Shown here: piece by piece, positions 49,861 through 57,675 of the stretch
Layout of the letters: the number at the start of each line of letters is the position of its first letter
Position numbering within the stretch: position 1 is the stretch's first letter
Assembly: GCF_005160265.1 (NCBI RefSeq)
Contig: NZ_CP039865.1
Span: 1,326,828 to 1,390,827, forward strand
Length of the DNA stretch: 64,000 nt
Reading direction: 5' to 3'
Origin: Phreatobacter aquaticus
Lineage (GTDB): Bacteria; Pseudomonadota; Alphaproteobacteria; Rhizobiales; Phreatobacteraceae
Made by a program: the position numbers and the translations under genes
The notes under the pieces: model-generated
Told to the model about the DNA's origin: nothing
The model's database searches: none
The model's input: only the letters and a program-made list of their open reading frames with translations

Positions 49861-50400
49861 TCAGCCCCGATGAATCGGGTCGATCCACAGCACGGACTCC
49901 GGCTTCTCGACCGGCTCGATGTCCAGGTTGACCGCAATGGCTTCGCCGTCGGAGCGCACGAGGACGCATTCCAGCACCTCATCCGGGCTCGCATTGATCT
50001 CCTGATGCGGCACATAGGGCGGAACGAAGATGAAATCGCCCGGGCCGGCCTCGGCGACGAATTGCAGGCTCTCGCCCCAGCGCATGCGGGCACGGCCGCG
50101 CACCACATAGATCACACTTTCGAGATGACCGTGGTGATGGGCGCCGGTCTTGGCATCGGGGCGGATGGTGACGGTACCTGCCCACAGTTTCTGCGCACCG
50201 ACCCGGGCAAAATTGATCGCGGCCTTGCGGTCCATGCCGGCGGTCGAGGGCACGTTCGGATCGAGCTTGTCGGCCGGGATCACCCGGATGCCGTCATGCT
50301 TCCAGCGATCGGGATCGGCGGCCGCGTCGTGGTGATGCTCGTGGTGGGGGCCGTCGCCATGATGGTGGTGGTCATGGTGGTCGTGGTCATGGCCGGACAT
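49861..50400 (-). CDS. Cupin-domain protein with His-rich N-terminus
   Basis: A 179-residue single cupin. The N-terminus (about residues 3-28) is a run of His/Asp/Gly, SGHDHDHHDHHHHGDGPHH. The cupin core has GAHHHGHLESVIYVVRGRAR with metal-ligand His and Glu, FIFVPPYVPHQEINAS and ECVLVRSDGEAIAVNL. The His-rich tail probably binds Ni, Zn or Co. From family knowledge it may be a metal-dependent small-molecule enzyme or a metal store; the role is unknown. ATG at 50398-50400 is chosen; an in-frame TTG nine bases upstream is less likely. Confidence 0.82.
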   Translation of the reverse strand: MSGHDHDHHDHHHHGDGPHHEHHHDAAADPDRWKHDGIRVIPADKLDPNVPSTAGMDRKAAINFARVGAQKLWAGTVTIRPDAKTGAHHHGHLESVIYVVRGRARMRWGESLQFVAEAGPGDFIFVPPYVPHQEINASPDEVLECVLVRSDGEAIAVNLDIEPVEKPESVLWIDPIHRG

Positions 50401-50495
50401 GGCGTGCAATTCCCGAATGATCGATGGCGGACTCTAGCGCGAACCGACCCGGCGGATCGACAGGCCACATTGGCGCCGAGGTGCAGGGCTGCCGG

Positions 50496-51380
50496 TCAGA
50501 TCACGTAGACGAAGGACTCGGCGGCCTCGCGGCTGAGGATCTGGTCCATCGAGCGCGCCGGCTCGGCGCAGCCCGCCGTGCCGACCGCCTTGGCGGGCAC
50601 GCCGGCCACCGTCGTATTGGGCGGAACCGCCTGCAGCACCACGGAACCGGCGGCGACACGCGCGCAATGGCCGATCTCGATATTGCCGAGGATCTTGGCG
50701 CCGGCGCCGATCAGCACGCCATTGCGCACCTTGGGATGGCGGTCGCCGCTCTCCTTGCCAGTCCCGCCAAGCGTCACGCCCTGCAGGATCGAGACATTGT
50801 TGCCGATCACGGCGGTCTCGCCGACCACCAGGCCGGTGGCGTGGTCGAGGAAGATGCCATGGCCCATGGGTACGGCTGGATTGATGTCGGTCTGGAAGAT
50901 TTCGGAAGACCGGCTCTGCAGATAGAGCGCGAAGTCGCGCCGGCCCTTCGTCAGCATCCAGTGCGCGAAGCGGTGGGTCTGGATCGCGTGGAAGCCCTTG
51001 AAGAACAGGACGGGCTCCACCAGCCGGTCGGTCGCCGGGTCGCGGTCGATGGCTGCGGCGAGATCGGCGTGAATGGCCGTGACGATGGTGCTGTCGTCAT
51101 CCATGGCGCGGCTGAAGGCATCGTACAGCACGTCCTGCGCCAGATCGGCGCCGGCGAGCCTTCCGGCCACCCGCCGGGCCACCGCATCTTCCAGAGAATG
51201 CGCGTTGACGATGGTGCGCAGGACCAGGGTCGCCAGCTCGGGGCTGCCATCGACGACCGTCTGTGCCTCGGCGCGCAGGCGCTGCCAGGCGAGGTCGCGG
51301 CGTTCCGCTTCGGGTTGGGGCACCAGCCGCAAGACGCGGTCGGCGCGGGACGGGTTCGAGGCCAAGGGATTGCTCCGCAA
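50496..51380 (-). CDS. cysE: Serine O-acetyltransferase
   Basis: Makes O-acetylserine, the carbon backbone of cysteine. The 294 residues have an N-terminal helical domain and a left-handed beta-helix with hexapeptide repeats: HRFAHWMLTKGRRDFALYLQ, DINPAVPMGHGIFLDHATGL, GETAVIGNNVSILQGVTLGG, RHPKVRNGVLIGAGAKILGN and AGSVVLQAVPPNTTVAGVPA. The start is TTG at 51378-51380 in this reading; the N-terminal 10-20 residues are uncertain. The sulfite reductase block lies 3 kb away, but no operon link is visible. Confidence 0.94.
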   Translation of the reverse strand: MRSNPLASNPSRADRVLRLVPQPEAERRDLAWQRLRAEAQTVVDGSPELATLVLRTIVNAHSLEDAVARRVAGRLAGADLAQDVLYDAFSRAMDDDSTIVTAIHADLAAAIDRDPATDRLVEPVLFFKGFHAIQTHRFAHWMLTKGRRDFALYLQSRSSEIFQTDINPAVPMGHGIFLDHATGLVVGETAVIGNNVSILQGVTLGGTGKESGDRHPKVRNGVLIGAGAKILGNIEIGHCARVAAGSVVLQAVPPNTTVAGVPAKAVGTAGCAEPARSMDQILSREAAESFVYVI

Positions 51381-51521
51381 CCGGGGTCAGGGCGCAAGAG
51401 ACAAGTCCCGCAGCGCACAAAGATCAAGTCAAAAGAATGTTGTAGAACAATGACCTGGCGCAGAACGCCCGGAGAGAACAATCGCACTGCGAACGACGAG
51501 TCGGAGAGAAGGATCCACCCG

Positions 51522-52874
51522 TCAGCGCAGGATGATCTCGACCTTCAGGCCGCCGAGAGCCGAGCGCCCGAGCGCCAGTTCACCGCCATAGGCCTCGGTC
51601 AGGTCCTTCACGATGGCAAGCCCGAAGCCCGATCCCTCGACCTGCTCATCCAGGCGCTTGCCGCGCTCGATCTCGAAGGACACGCCGCCTTCCGGCAGGC
51701 CCGGCCCGTCATCCTCGACGATGATGCGGGCGCCCCCATCGGCCAGCGCCTCGGCGCGCAGGATCACCCGCGACTTGGCCCATTTGCGCGCATTGTCGGC
51801 GACATTGCCGAGCACTTCGGTCAGGTCGCCCTCGTCCATGGCGACGGTGATCTGGGCGCCGATCTGGTTGCTGATCTCGATCGGCGTGGCCGACGGCAGC
51901 AGCGACAAGGCCTTGGACAGCATCTCGGCCACCGGGCGGATCACGGTCGCATCCGTCCTGCGGAAGGCGCGGACCCCGGCGCGGGCACGCATCAGCTCGC
52001 GCGACACATGCCGGCTCATCCGGGCGATCTCGCCGTCCACCTCCGCAGCGATAGCAACCTGGCCGGCTTCCTTCAGCTGGCGCGCGATCGACGACAGCAC
52101 CGCCAGCGGTGTCTTCAACCCGTGGGCAAGATCGCCGGCACGGGCCCGCGCGGCGAGCAGATCCGCATTTCGGGCATCGAGCAGGGCATTGAGGTCATCG
52201 ACCAGCGGCCGCACCTCGTCGGGGAACAAGCCCTCGACGGTCTTGCGCCGGCCGTCATGGACGGCGGTCAGCGCCTGCCGCAGCGCATCCATCGGCGCGA
52301 GGCTGACACGGGTGGCAAACCACAAGGCCATGATCAGCGCGATACCGAGAGATGCCAGCGACAGCCCCGCGAACTGCATGAAGGCGGTGCGCGCTTCGTC
52401 GAGCTCCCCCTGGTCCAGGCCGACCGCGATGCGGATCGTTGTGGTGGCCGTCCCTCGCTGCAGCACAACGCGGCGTTCCAGCACCAGCATGCGCCGCCCC
52501 TCGGGCGCCGGCCGCTCGTAGATGGCGAGGTCATTGCCGGTTGGGGGCATCGCCGGCCAGTCGATGGTGAAGCCCATCAGCGATTCCGACCGGAGCTCGA
52601 TGGTGCGGCCGCGGCCCACCTGCCAGTAATAGCCGCCAAAGGGCGTCCGGAAACGCGGGTCGGGAAGCTGGACGGTCAGCGTGATCCGGCCATCGTCGCC
52701 GACCAGCACATTGGCGGCCAGGGCGCGCAATTCGTCGCCAACCTCGCCGATGGCGCGGGCGCGGATATTGTCCTCATAGATATAGTTCAGGGCGAACCCC
52801 GCCGCGACGAGCGCCACAATGACAGCGGCGCCCGCGACGAAGGCGAAGCGACGGCGAAGCGAGCGAAGGATCAC
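51522..52874 (-). CDS. Membrane-bound sensor histidine kinase
   Basis: A 450-residue EnvZ/PhoQ-type kinase. Two membrane helices (about 10-30 and 170-190) enclose a periplasmic domain with IDWPAMPPTGNDLAIY. HAMP follows (ATRVSLAPMDALRQALTAV); the phospho-acceptor is in GDLAHGLKTPLAVLSS near residue 250. The ATPase has NVADNARKWAKS, DDGPGLPEGG and GSGFGLAIVKDL. The start overlaps the regulator's stop by four bases (ATGA), regulator first. The signal is not evident. Confidence 0.9.
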   Translation of the reverse strand: MILRSLRRRFAFVAGAAVIVALVAAGFALNYIYEDNIRARAIGEVGDELRALAANVLVGDDGRITLTVQLPDPRFRTPFGGYYWQVGRGRTIELRSESLMGFTIDWPAMPPTGNDLAIYERPAPEGRRMLVLERRVVLQRGTATTTIRIAVGLDQGELDEARTAFMQFAGLSLASLGIALIMALWFATRVSLAPMDALRQALTAVHDGRRKTVEGLFPDEVRPLVDDLNALLDARNADLLAARARAGDLAHGLKTPLAVLSSIARQLKEAGQVAIAAEVDGEIARMSRHVSRELMRARAGVRAFRRTDATVIRPVAEMLSKALSLLPSATPIEISNQIGAQITVAMDEGDLTEVLGNVADNARKWAKSRVILRAEALADGGARIIVEDDGPGLPEGGVSFEIERGKRLDEQVEGSGFGLAIVKDLTEAYGGELALGRSALGGLKVEIILR

Positions 52875-53545
52875 GCTCCGCCCGCCGGCATGTCGCTGAT
52901 CACATAGCCATGGCCCCGCCGTGTCTCGATCACCGGCACGCCGAGCTTCTTGCGCAGCCGCGCCACCAGAACCTCGAGCGCGTTGGAATCGTGCTCCTTG
53001 TCCTGATCATAGATATGGGCGGCAAGCTCGCTCTGCGACACGACGCGGCCGTTCTGGTGGATCAGATAGGTCAGCAGCCGGTATTCGAGCGGCGTCAGCG
53101 CGAGGCCCCGTCCCTGCACCGACACGCTCTTCTGGCGGGTGTCGACCTCGACATCGCCCACTTTCAGGATCGGCGAGGCATAGCCGCTGGCGCGCCTGGT
53201 CAGCGCGCGCACCCGGGCGACCAGCTCCTCCATGTGGAAGGGCTTTGTGAGATAGTCATCGGCACCGGAATCAATGCCCGCCACCTTGTCGCGCCAGTTG
53301 TCGCGCGCGGTGAGCAGCAGAACCGGCATGAGCCGGCCCGCCTGGCGCCATTTCTTCAGGATCGTGAACCCGTCCATCAACGGCAGGCCGAGATCGAGCA
53401 CGATCGCGTCGAAATCCTCGCTGTCGGCGCGGAACCAGCCATCCTCGCCGTCGAAGCTGGTTTCCACGACGAAGCCAGCCGTGGTGAGGGCAGCCTTCAC
53501 GTCGGCTGCGATCCGCTTTTCGTCTTCAACCACCAGGACGCGCAC
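52871..53545 (-). CDS. OmpR/PhoP-family response regulator
   Basis: A 224-residue regulator. The receiver domain has VRVLVVEDEK, phospho-Asp D51 in IVLDLGLPLMDGF, and LTARDNWRDKVAGIDSGADDY with the Lys in YLTKPFHMEEL. The C-terminal winged helix has LALTPLEYRLLTYL, SQSELAAHIY, NALEVLVARLRKKLG and TRRGHGYVI. GTG at 53543-53545 with GAGGG upstream is the likely start. It is transcribed before the kinase. The layout is PhoP/QseB-like, but the target genes are not identifiable here. Confidence 0.92.
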   Translation of the reverse strand: MRVLVVEDEKRIAADVKAALTTAGFVVETSFDGEDGWFRADSEDFDAIVLDLGLPLMDGFTILKKWRQAGRLMPVLLLTARDNWRDKVAGIDSGADDYLTKPFHMEELVARVRALTRRASGYASPILKVGDVEVDTRQKSVSVQGRGLALTPLEYRLLTYLIHQNGRVVSQSELAAHIYDQDKEHDSNALEVLVARLRKKLGVPVIETRRGHGYVISDMPAGGA

Positions 53546-53820
53546 GCCGGTTGGCCCTCTGCCATGTCGTGACGGGTTCGCCCGCCGGTCCTCAATGTCG
53601 CCCGCCCTGACGCCGGACGCAACCGGGCCGAGGAGTGGGTCCTGTGCGCTGGTCGGTGGCGGATCGCCCGGTTGGCAGGACGGGCCGGGGGCAGGACCAT
53701 CTCCCGGATGCCGGCTCCACGATGCGCTCCTTCTCCGCGCGAGCCGTTCCCAGGAGAGGATGTTCTTTTCTCGGCCAGACCCTTGAACAGTCGAGCTTTT
53801 CTGCGTTTCTGAAGGGCCTT

Positions 53821-53840
53821 GACCGTCATTGCGGACGGTC
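53821..53840. repeat. Inverted repeat upstream of the sulfite-reductase run
   Basis: GACCGTC (53821-53827), ATTGCG, GACGGTC (53834-53840): a perfect 7-bp stem 19 bases before the ATG of the small membrane gene. It could be an operator or a leader hairpin for the cys run. The remaining 314-base gap (53546-53859) shows no gene; a weak TTGAAC-N17-TTTCTG is the only promoter-like string. Confidence 0.4.
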
Positions 53841-53859
53841 GTCTGCCCAGGATTCCACG

Positions 53860-54078
53860 ATGGATCGCCGCCCCGGATCACCGCGCCTGATGGATGTCGC
53901 CGGCATGCTGCTGGCGTTCGGGCTGGTGCTGGTGACGACGATTTTCGTGCGTGGCGAGACGCCGCCCGATCCCTTCGCGATCGCCCGCCCTGCCGCTCCG
54001 GCGCCGCTGGCCCTTGCATCGGGTGCGGTCACCCCAGCCGCAGGCGCGCGCCACCAGGCCACGGCGGCGCTCAGGTAG
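53860..54078 (+). CDS. Small single-pass membrane protein
   Basis: A 72-residue product with one membrane helix (DVAGMLLAFGLVLVTTIFV) after a short basic N-terminus, then a Pro/Ala-rich tail. It ends four bases before the DUF2849 start, so it is probably part of the same transcript. No family is recognised; the composition of the tail is typical of low-conservation membrane peptides, so the call is tentative. Confidence 0.45.
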   Translation: MDRRPGSPRLMDVAGMLLAFGLVLVTTIFVRGETPPDPFAIARPAAPAPLALASGAVTPAAGARHQATAALR

Positions 54079-54082
54079 CCCC

Positions 54083-54400
54083 ATGGCCAAGCCCGCCCGG
54101 CCGTACAAGCCTGTCGTCGTCACCGCCAATGATCTTGGATCGGGCGCGGTGGTGTTCCGTCATCGCGATGGCACCTGGTCGATTGACGTCGCCCATGCCG
54201 AGGTCGCCGAGGACCCGGAGGCCGCGGCGGATCTCCTTGCCCGCGGCCAGGCCGATGCCCAGGCCTGCCTGGTAGTGGAGCCGGTTCTCATCGAGGTCGT
54301 TCGCGATGGCGACGTCGTGCGTCCCGCCGCGTTGCGCGAGCTCATCCGCGCATCCGGGCCAACGGTTCCGCTGCCGCCCGAAGCCTTCGCGCATCTGTGA
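54083..54400 (+). CDS. DUF2849 domain protein of the sulfite reductase operon
   Basis: A 105-residue protein with KPVVVTANDLGSGAVVFRHR, DGTWSIDVAHAEVAED and an acidic helical end. DUF2849 proteins are encoded between siroheme synthase and cysI in many alphaproteobacteria; the role is unknown but linked to sulfite reduction by context. ATG at 54083 agrees with the family N-terminus; cysI starts 24 bases after its stop. cysG, the usual upstream neighbour, is not present here. Confidence 0.88.
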   Translation: MAKPARPYKPVVVTANDLGSGAVVFRHRDGTWSIDVAHAEVAEDPEAAADLLARGQADAQACLVVEPVLIEVVRDGDVVRPAALRELIRASGPTVPLPPEAFAHL

Positions 54401-54424
54401 GAAGAGCGCTCCCCCGAGGTCACG

Positions 54425-56083
54425 ATGTATCGCTACGATGAGTTCGACCAGGCCTTCGTCCAGGAGCGTGTCGCCGAGTTCTCGGACCAGGTGGCGCGGC
54501 GTCTCTCGGGCGAGCTGACCGAGGACCAGTTCAAGCCGCTCCGGCTGATGAACGGCGTCTATCTCCAGCTCCACGCCTACATGCTGCGGATTGCCATTCC
54601 CTACGGCACGCTGTCGTCCAGGCAGATGCGCCGGCTGGCCCATATCGGGCGGACCTATGACCGCGACTACGGTCATTTCACCACGCGGCAGAACCTTCAG
54701 TTCAACTGGATCAAGCTGTCGGACGTGCCGGCGATCCTGAACGAACTGGCCGAGGTGGAGATGCATGCCATCCAGACCTCGGGCAATTGCATCCGCAACG
54801 TCACGGCGGATCATTTCGCGGGCGCTGCCGCCGACGAGGTCGCCGATCCCCGGCCCTATGCCGAGATTCTCCGGCAATGGTCGTCCCTGCACCCGGAATT
54901 TGCCTACCTGCCGCGCAAGTTCAAGCTGGCGGTGACCGGCTCGCCCAACGACCGCGCGGCCATTCAGGTCCATGACATCGGCCTGGAGGTGAAGCGCAAC
55001 GCAGCCGGCGAACTGGGCTTCTCGGTCTGGGTCGGCGGCGGCCAGGGCCGCACCCCGATGATCGCGAAGAAGGTCAGGGATTTCCTGCCAGAAGCCGATC
55101 TCTTGGCCTATTGCGAGGCGATCCTGCGCGTCTACAACCTCGATGGCCGGCGCGACAACAAGTACAAGGCGCGCATCAAGATCCTGGTCCACGAGACGGG
55201 CGAGGAGGAGATCAAGCGGCAGATCGAGGCCGAATTCGCCGCTCTCGGCAAGGCCAGCCTGACGCTTCCCGAAGCGGAAGTGGCCCGCATCGCTGCCTAT
55301 TTTGCCCCTCCGACGCTTGAGCGCCTGCCGGCCCGCTCCGATGTGCTGGAGCGCGCCAAGGCCGCGGATCCGGAGCTCGCCCGCTTCCTCTCCCGCAATC
55401 TCCATGCTCACAAGACACCCGGCTACAGCATCGTTACGGTGTCACTCAAGCCCGTCGGCCTGCCGCCTGGTGACGCGATCTCCTGCCAAATGGATGCCAT
55501 CGCCGACATCGCCGAGCGCTATTCCGCCGACGAGATCCGGGTGAGCCACGAGCAGAACCTCGTCCTGCCCCATGTCCGGCTCGACGATATCCCGGCGGTC
55601 TATGCGGCGCTGAAGCACGCAGGCCTTGCCACTCCCAATGCCGGCTTCATCACCGACATCATCGCCTGTCCCGGCCTCGACTATTGCGCGCTCGCCAATG
55701 CCCGCTCGATTCCCGTCGCCCAGCGCATTTCCGAGCGCTTCGCCTCCATCGAGCGGCAGACCGATATCGGCGATCTCAAGCTGAAGATTTCCGGCTGCAT
55801 CAATGCCTGCGGCCACCACCATGTCGGCCATATCGGCATTCTCGGTGTCGACCGGAAGGGCGAGGAATTCTACCAGATCACGCTTGGCGGCTCGGGTGAC
55901 GAGAGCTGCTCGATCGGCGAGATCGTCGGCCGCGGCTTCTCCTCCGACGAGGTGGTCGATGCCGTCGAGACCATCGTCGACACCTATCTGAAGATCCGCA
56001 CGGCGCCCGAGGAAAGCTTCCTCACCGCCTATCGCCGGGTCGGCGAGGCGCCGTTCCGCGACGCCCTCTATGCCGAGGCCTGA
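54425..56083 (+). CDS. cysI: Assimilatory sulfite (nitrite/sulfite) reductase, siroheme type
   Basis: Ferredoxin-type or NADPH-linked siroheme enzyme reducing sulfite to sulfide, 552 residues. Motifs include GRTYDRDYGHFTTRQNLQFN, VEMHAIQTSGNCIRNVTADH and the cluster-siroheme binding residues ACPGLDYCALANARS (CX5C near 416) with KISGCINACGHHHVGHIG (CX3C near 458). Sequence alone cannot fully separate sulfite from nitrite reductase; the DUF2849-DUF934 flanks strongly support sulfite. It is followed four bases later by the DUF934 gene. Confidence 0.95.
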   Translation: MYRYDEFDQAFVQERVAEFSDQVARRLSGELTEDQFKPLRLMNGVYLQLHAYMLRIAIPYGTLSSRQMRRLAHIGRTYDRDYGHFTTRQNLQFNWIKLSDVPAILNELAEVEMHAIQTSGNCIRNVTADHFAGAAADEVADPRPYAEILRQWSSLHPEFAYLPRKFKLAVTGSPNDRAAIQVHDIGLEVKRNAAGELGFSVWVGGGQGRTPMIAKKVRDFLPEADLLAYCEAILRVYNLDGRRDNKYKARIKILVHETGEEEIKRQIEAEFAALGKASLTLPEAEVARIAAYFAPPTLERLPARSDVLERAKAADPELARFLSRNLHAHKTPGYSIVTVSLKPVGLPPGDAISCQMDAIADIAERYSADEIRVSHEQNLVLPHVRLDDIPAVYAALKHAGLATPNAGFITDIIACPGLDYCALANARSIPVAQRISERFASIERQTDIGDLKLKISGCINACGHHHVGHIGILGVDRKGEEFYQITLGGSGDESCSIGEIVGRGFSSDEVVDAVETIVDTYLKIRTAPEESFLTAYRRVGEAPFRDALYAEA

Positions 56084-56087
56084 GACC

Positions 56088-56612
56088 ATGGCGCTCTATC
56101 GCAACGGCGCCTTCGTCGCCGAGGACTGGACCTTCCCAGCCGAGGACGAGCCGATCCCCGGCTCCGGCGCAGTCGCCCTGCCGAAGGCGCGCCTGCTGGC
56201 GGAATGGCCGGCGCTCGCCAGCCGCAACGGCCCGGCGGGGCTCGTCCTGGCCTCCGGTGAGAAGGTCGATGGTCTGGAGGAGATCCTGCCGCGCCTCGCC
56301 CTCGTGCGCATGGTGATCCCGCGCTATTCCGACGGCCGGCTCTATTCGCAGGCGCGCCTGCTGCGCGAGCGCCATCGCTTCACCGGCGAGATCCGCGCTG
56401 CCGGCGACATCCTGCGCGACCAGATCGTGTTCCTGGCCCGTGTCGGCTTCGACGCCTTCGAGATCGTCCACGAGGGCACGATCAAGGCGCTCGCCGAGGG
56501 CAGGATCGTCAGCGTCGGGCACTTCTACCAGCCGGCAGCGCGCGAAGTCTCAGAAGCCCAACCGGGCGCGCGACCCTGGCTGCGCCAGCGCAAGGCCGGC
56601 ACAGTTCTGTAG
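56088..56612 (+). CDS. DUF934 domain protein of the sulfite reductase operon
   Basis: A 174-residue protein with ALYRNGAFVAEDWTF, LPRLALVRMVIPRYSDGRLY and SQARLLRERHRFTGEIRAAG, typical of DUF934, which is almost always next to cysI. The role is not established, possibly electron transfer or assembly. ATG at 56088 with GAG upstream was chosen. cysH, which usually comes next, is absent; the operon ends here against the convergent MBL gene, seven bases away. Confidence 0.9.
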   Translation: MALYRNGAFVAEDWTFPAEDEPIPGSGAVALPKARLLAEWPALASRNGPAGLVLASGEKVDGLEEILPRLALVRMVIPRYSDGRLYSQARLLRERHRFTGEIRAAGDILRDQIVFLARVGFDAFEIVHEGTIKALAEGRIVSVGHFYQPAAREVSEAQPGARPWLRQRKAGTVL

Positions 56613-56619
56613 GGTTGGA

Positions 56620-57675
56620 TCAACCCTGCGCGAAACGGCGCACGCCGTCGCGGCCGTCGATCGAGACGAACGACCCGTCCACCTCCAGCCGGCGCAGATG
56701 GGCCAGTGTCTCGGCCACTGCGAGAAAGGCGTGGCCCGCCGCCATGGCGCGCGGGAACAGCACATGGGCCGCCTCGTAGCCGGACATCGGCCGGTCGACG
56801 CCCGCGCGCAACATGTCGAGGCGTCCTGCGTGATGGTCGCGCAAGGCGTCGAGACGGCGGTGGAGGCCGCGGAACGGCGTGCCGTGCGAGGGCAGGACCA
56901 GCGTATCCTCGGGCAGCGTCCGAAAGCGCTCCAGAGACACGAGATAGTCGCCCAGCGGATCGGCCTTCGGCTCGCCCGGGAAGATGCCGATCACCGGCGT
57001 GATATGCGAGAGGATCTGGTCGCCGGCGATCAGCACGCGGCTCTCTGCCGAATAGAACGAGGCGTGCTCCTCGGCATGGCCGCCGGCGGTCATCACCTGC
57101 CAGTCGCGCCCGCCCATGCGCAGCGTGCGTCCGTCGATCAGCCGCTCGATTTCGCTCGGCTGGGGGCCGAGTGCCTTGGCAAACATCGCGCGATCATCGG
57201 CCAGCCGCTTGATCAGGTCGGGATGGCAGCCGTTCTGGGCGAGGAAGCGCTGCACATGCGGCCGGTGCGGCTGCTGCTGGTCGGCATAGCGCAGCTTCGC
57301 CGAGAGCCATTCCACCAGCGTGGAGGCAAAGGGCATGTCGAACCGGTCGACCAGATGGCCGGCAAGGCCGATATGGTCGGTGTGACCGTGGGTGGCGACG
57401 AGCTTCACCAGGGGACGGCCGAGCGGGCCCTTCACAAGGCGCTGCCACAGGGCGCGCATGTCAGGGGATTCGACGCCGGCATCCACCGCGGTCCAGCCAG
57501 CCGTTTCGGGCAGGAACCAGACATTGACGTGGTTCAGCACGAAGGGCAGCGGCATACGCGCCCAATGCAGGCCTTCGGTGATCTCGACCACTTCACCGGC
57601 TGCTGGCGTCGCGACGCTGGTGAAGTCGAGATTGCTTTCCGGCCTTGGCGACCGGACGACCTGATCCTGGCTCAT
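56620..57675 (-). CDS. MBL-fold metallo-hydrolase
   Basis: A 351-residue metallo-beta-lactamase-fold hydrolase. The metal site is VATHGHTDHIGLAGH, with the later ligands in MTAGGHAEEHASFY, LIAGDQIL and LPSHGTPFRGL. The layout fits glyoxalase-II-like or lactonase-like members with an N-terminal domain. Its start overlaps the upstream ABC transporter's stop by four bases. The gene is last in the run fusion-ABC-MBL. A hydrolytic step on a small metabolite or its detoxification is inference. Confidence 0.88.
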   Translation of the reverse strand: MSQDQVVRSPRPESNLDFTSVATPAAGEVVEITEGLHWARMPLPFVLNHVNVWFLPETAGWTAVDAGVESPDMRALWQRLVKGPLGRPLVKLVATHGHTDHIGLAGHLVDRFDMPFASTLVEWLSAKLRYADQQQPHRPHVQRFLAQNGCHPDLIKRLADDRAMFAKALGPQPSEIERLIDGRTLRMGGRDWQVMTAGGHAEEHASFYSAESRVLIAGDQILSHITPVIGIFPGEPKADPLGDYLVSLERFRTLPEDTLVLPSHGTPFRGLHRRLDALRDHHAGRLDMLRAGVDRPMSGYEAAHVLFPRAMAAGHAFLAVAETLAHLRRLEVDGSFVSIDGRDGVRRFAQG

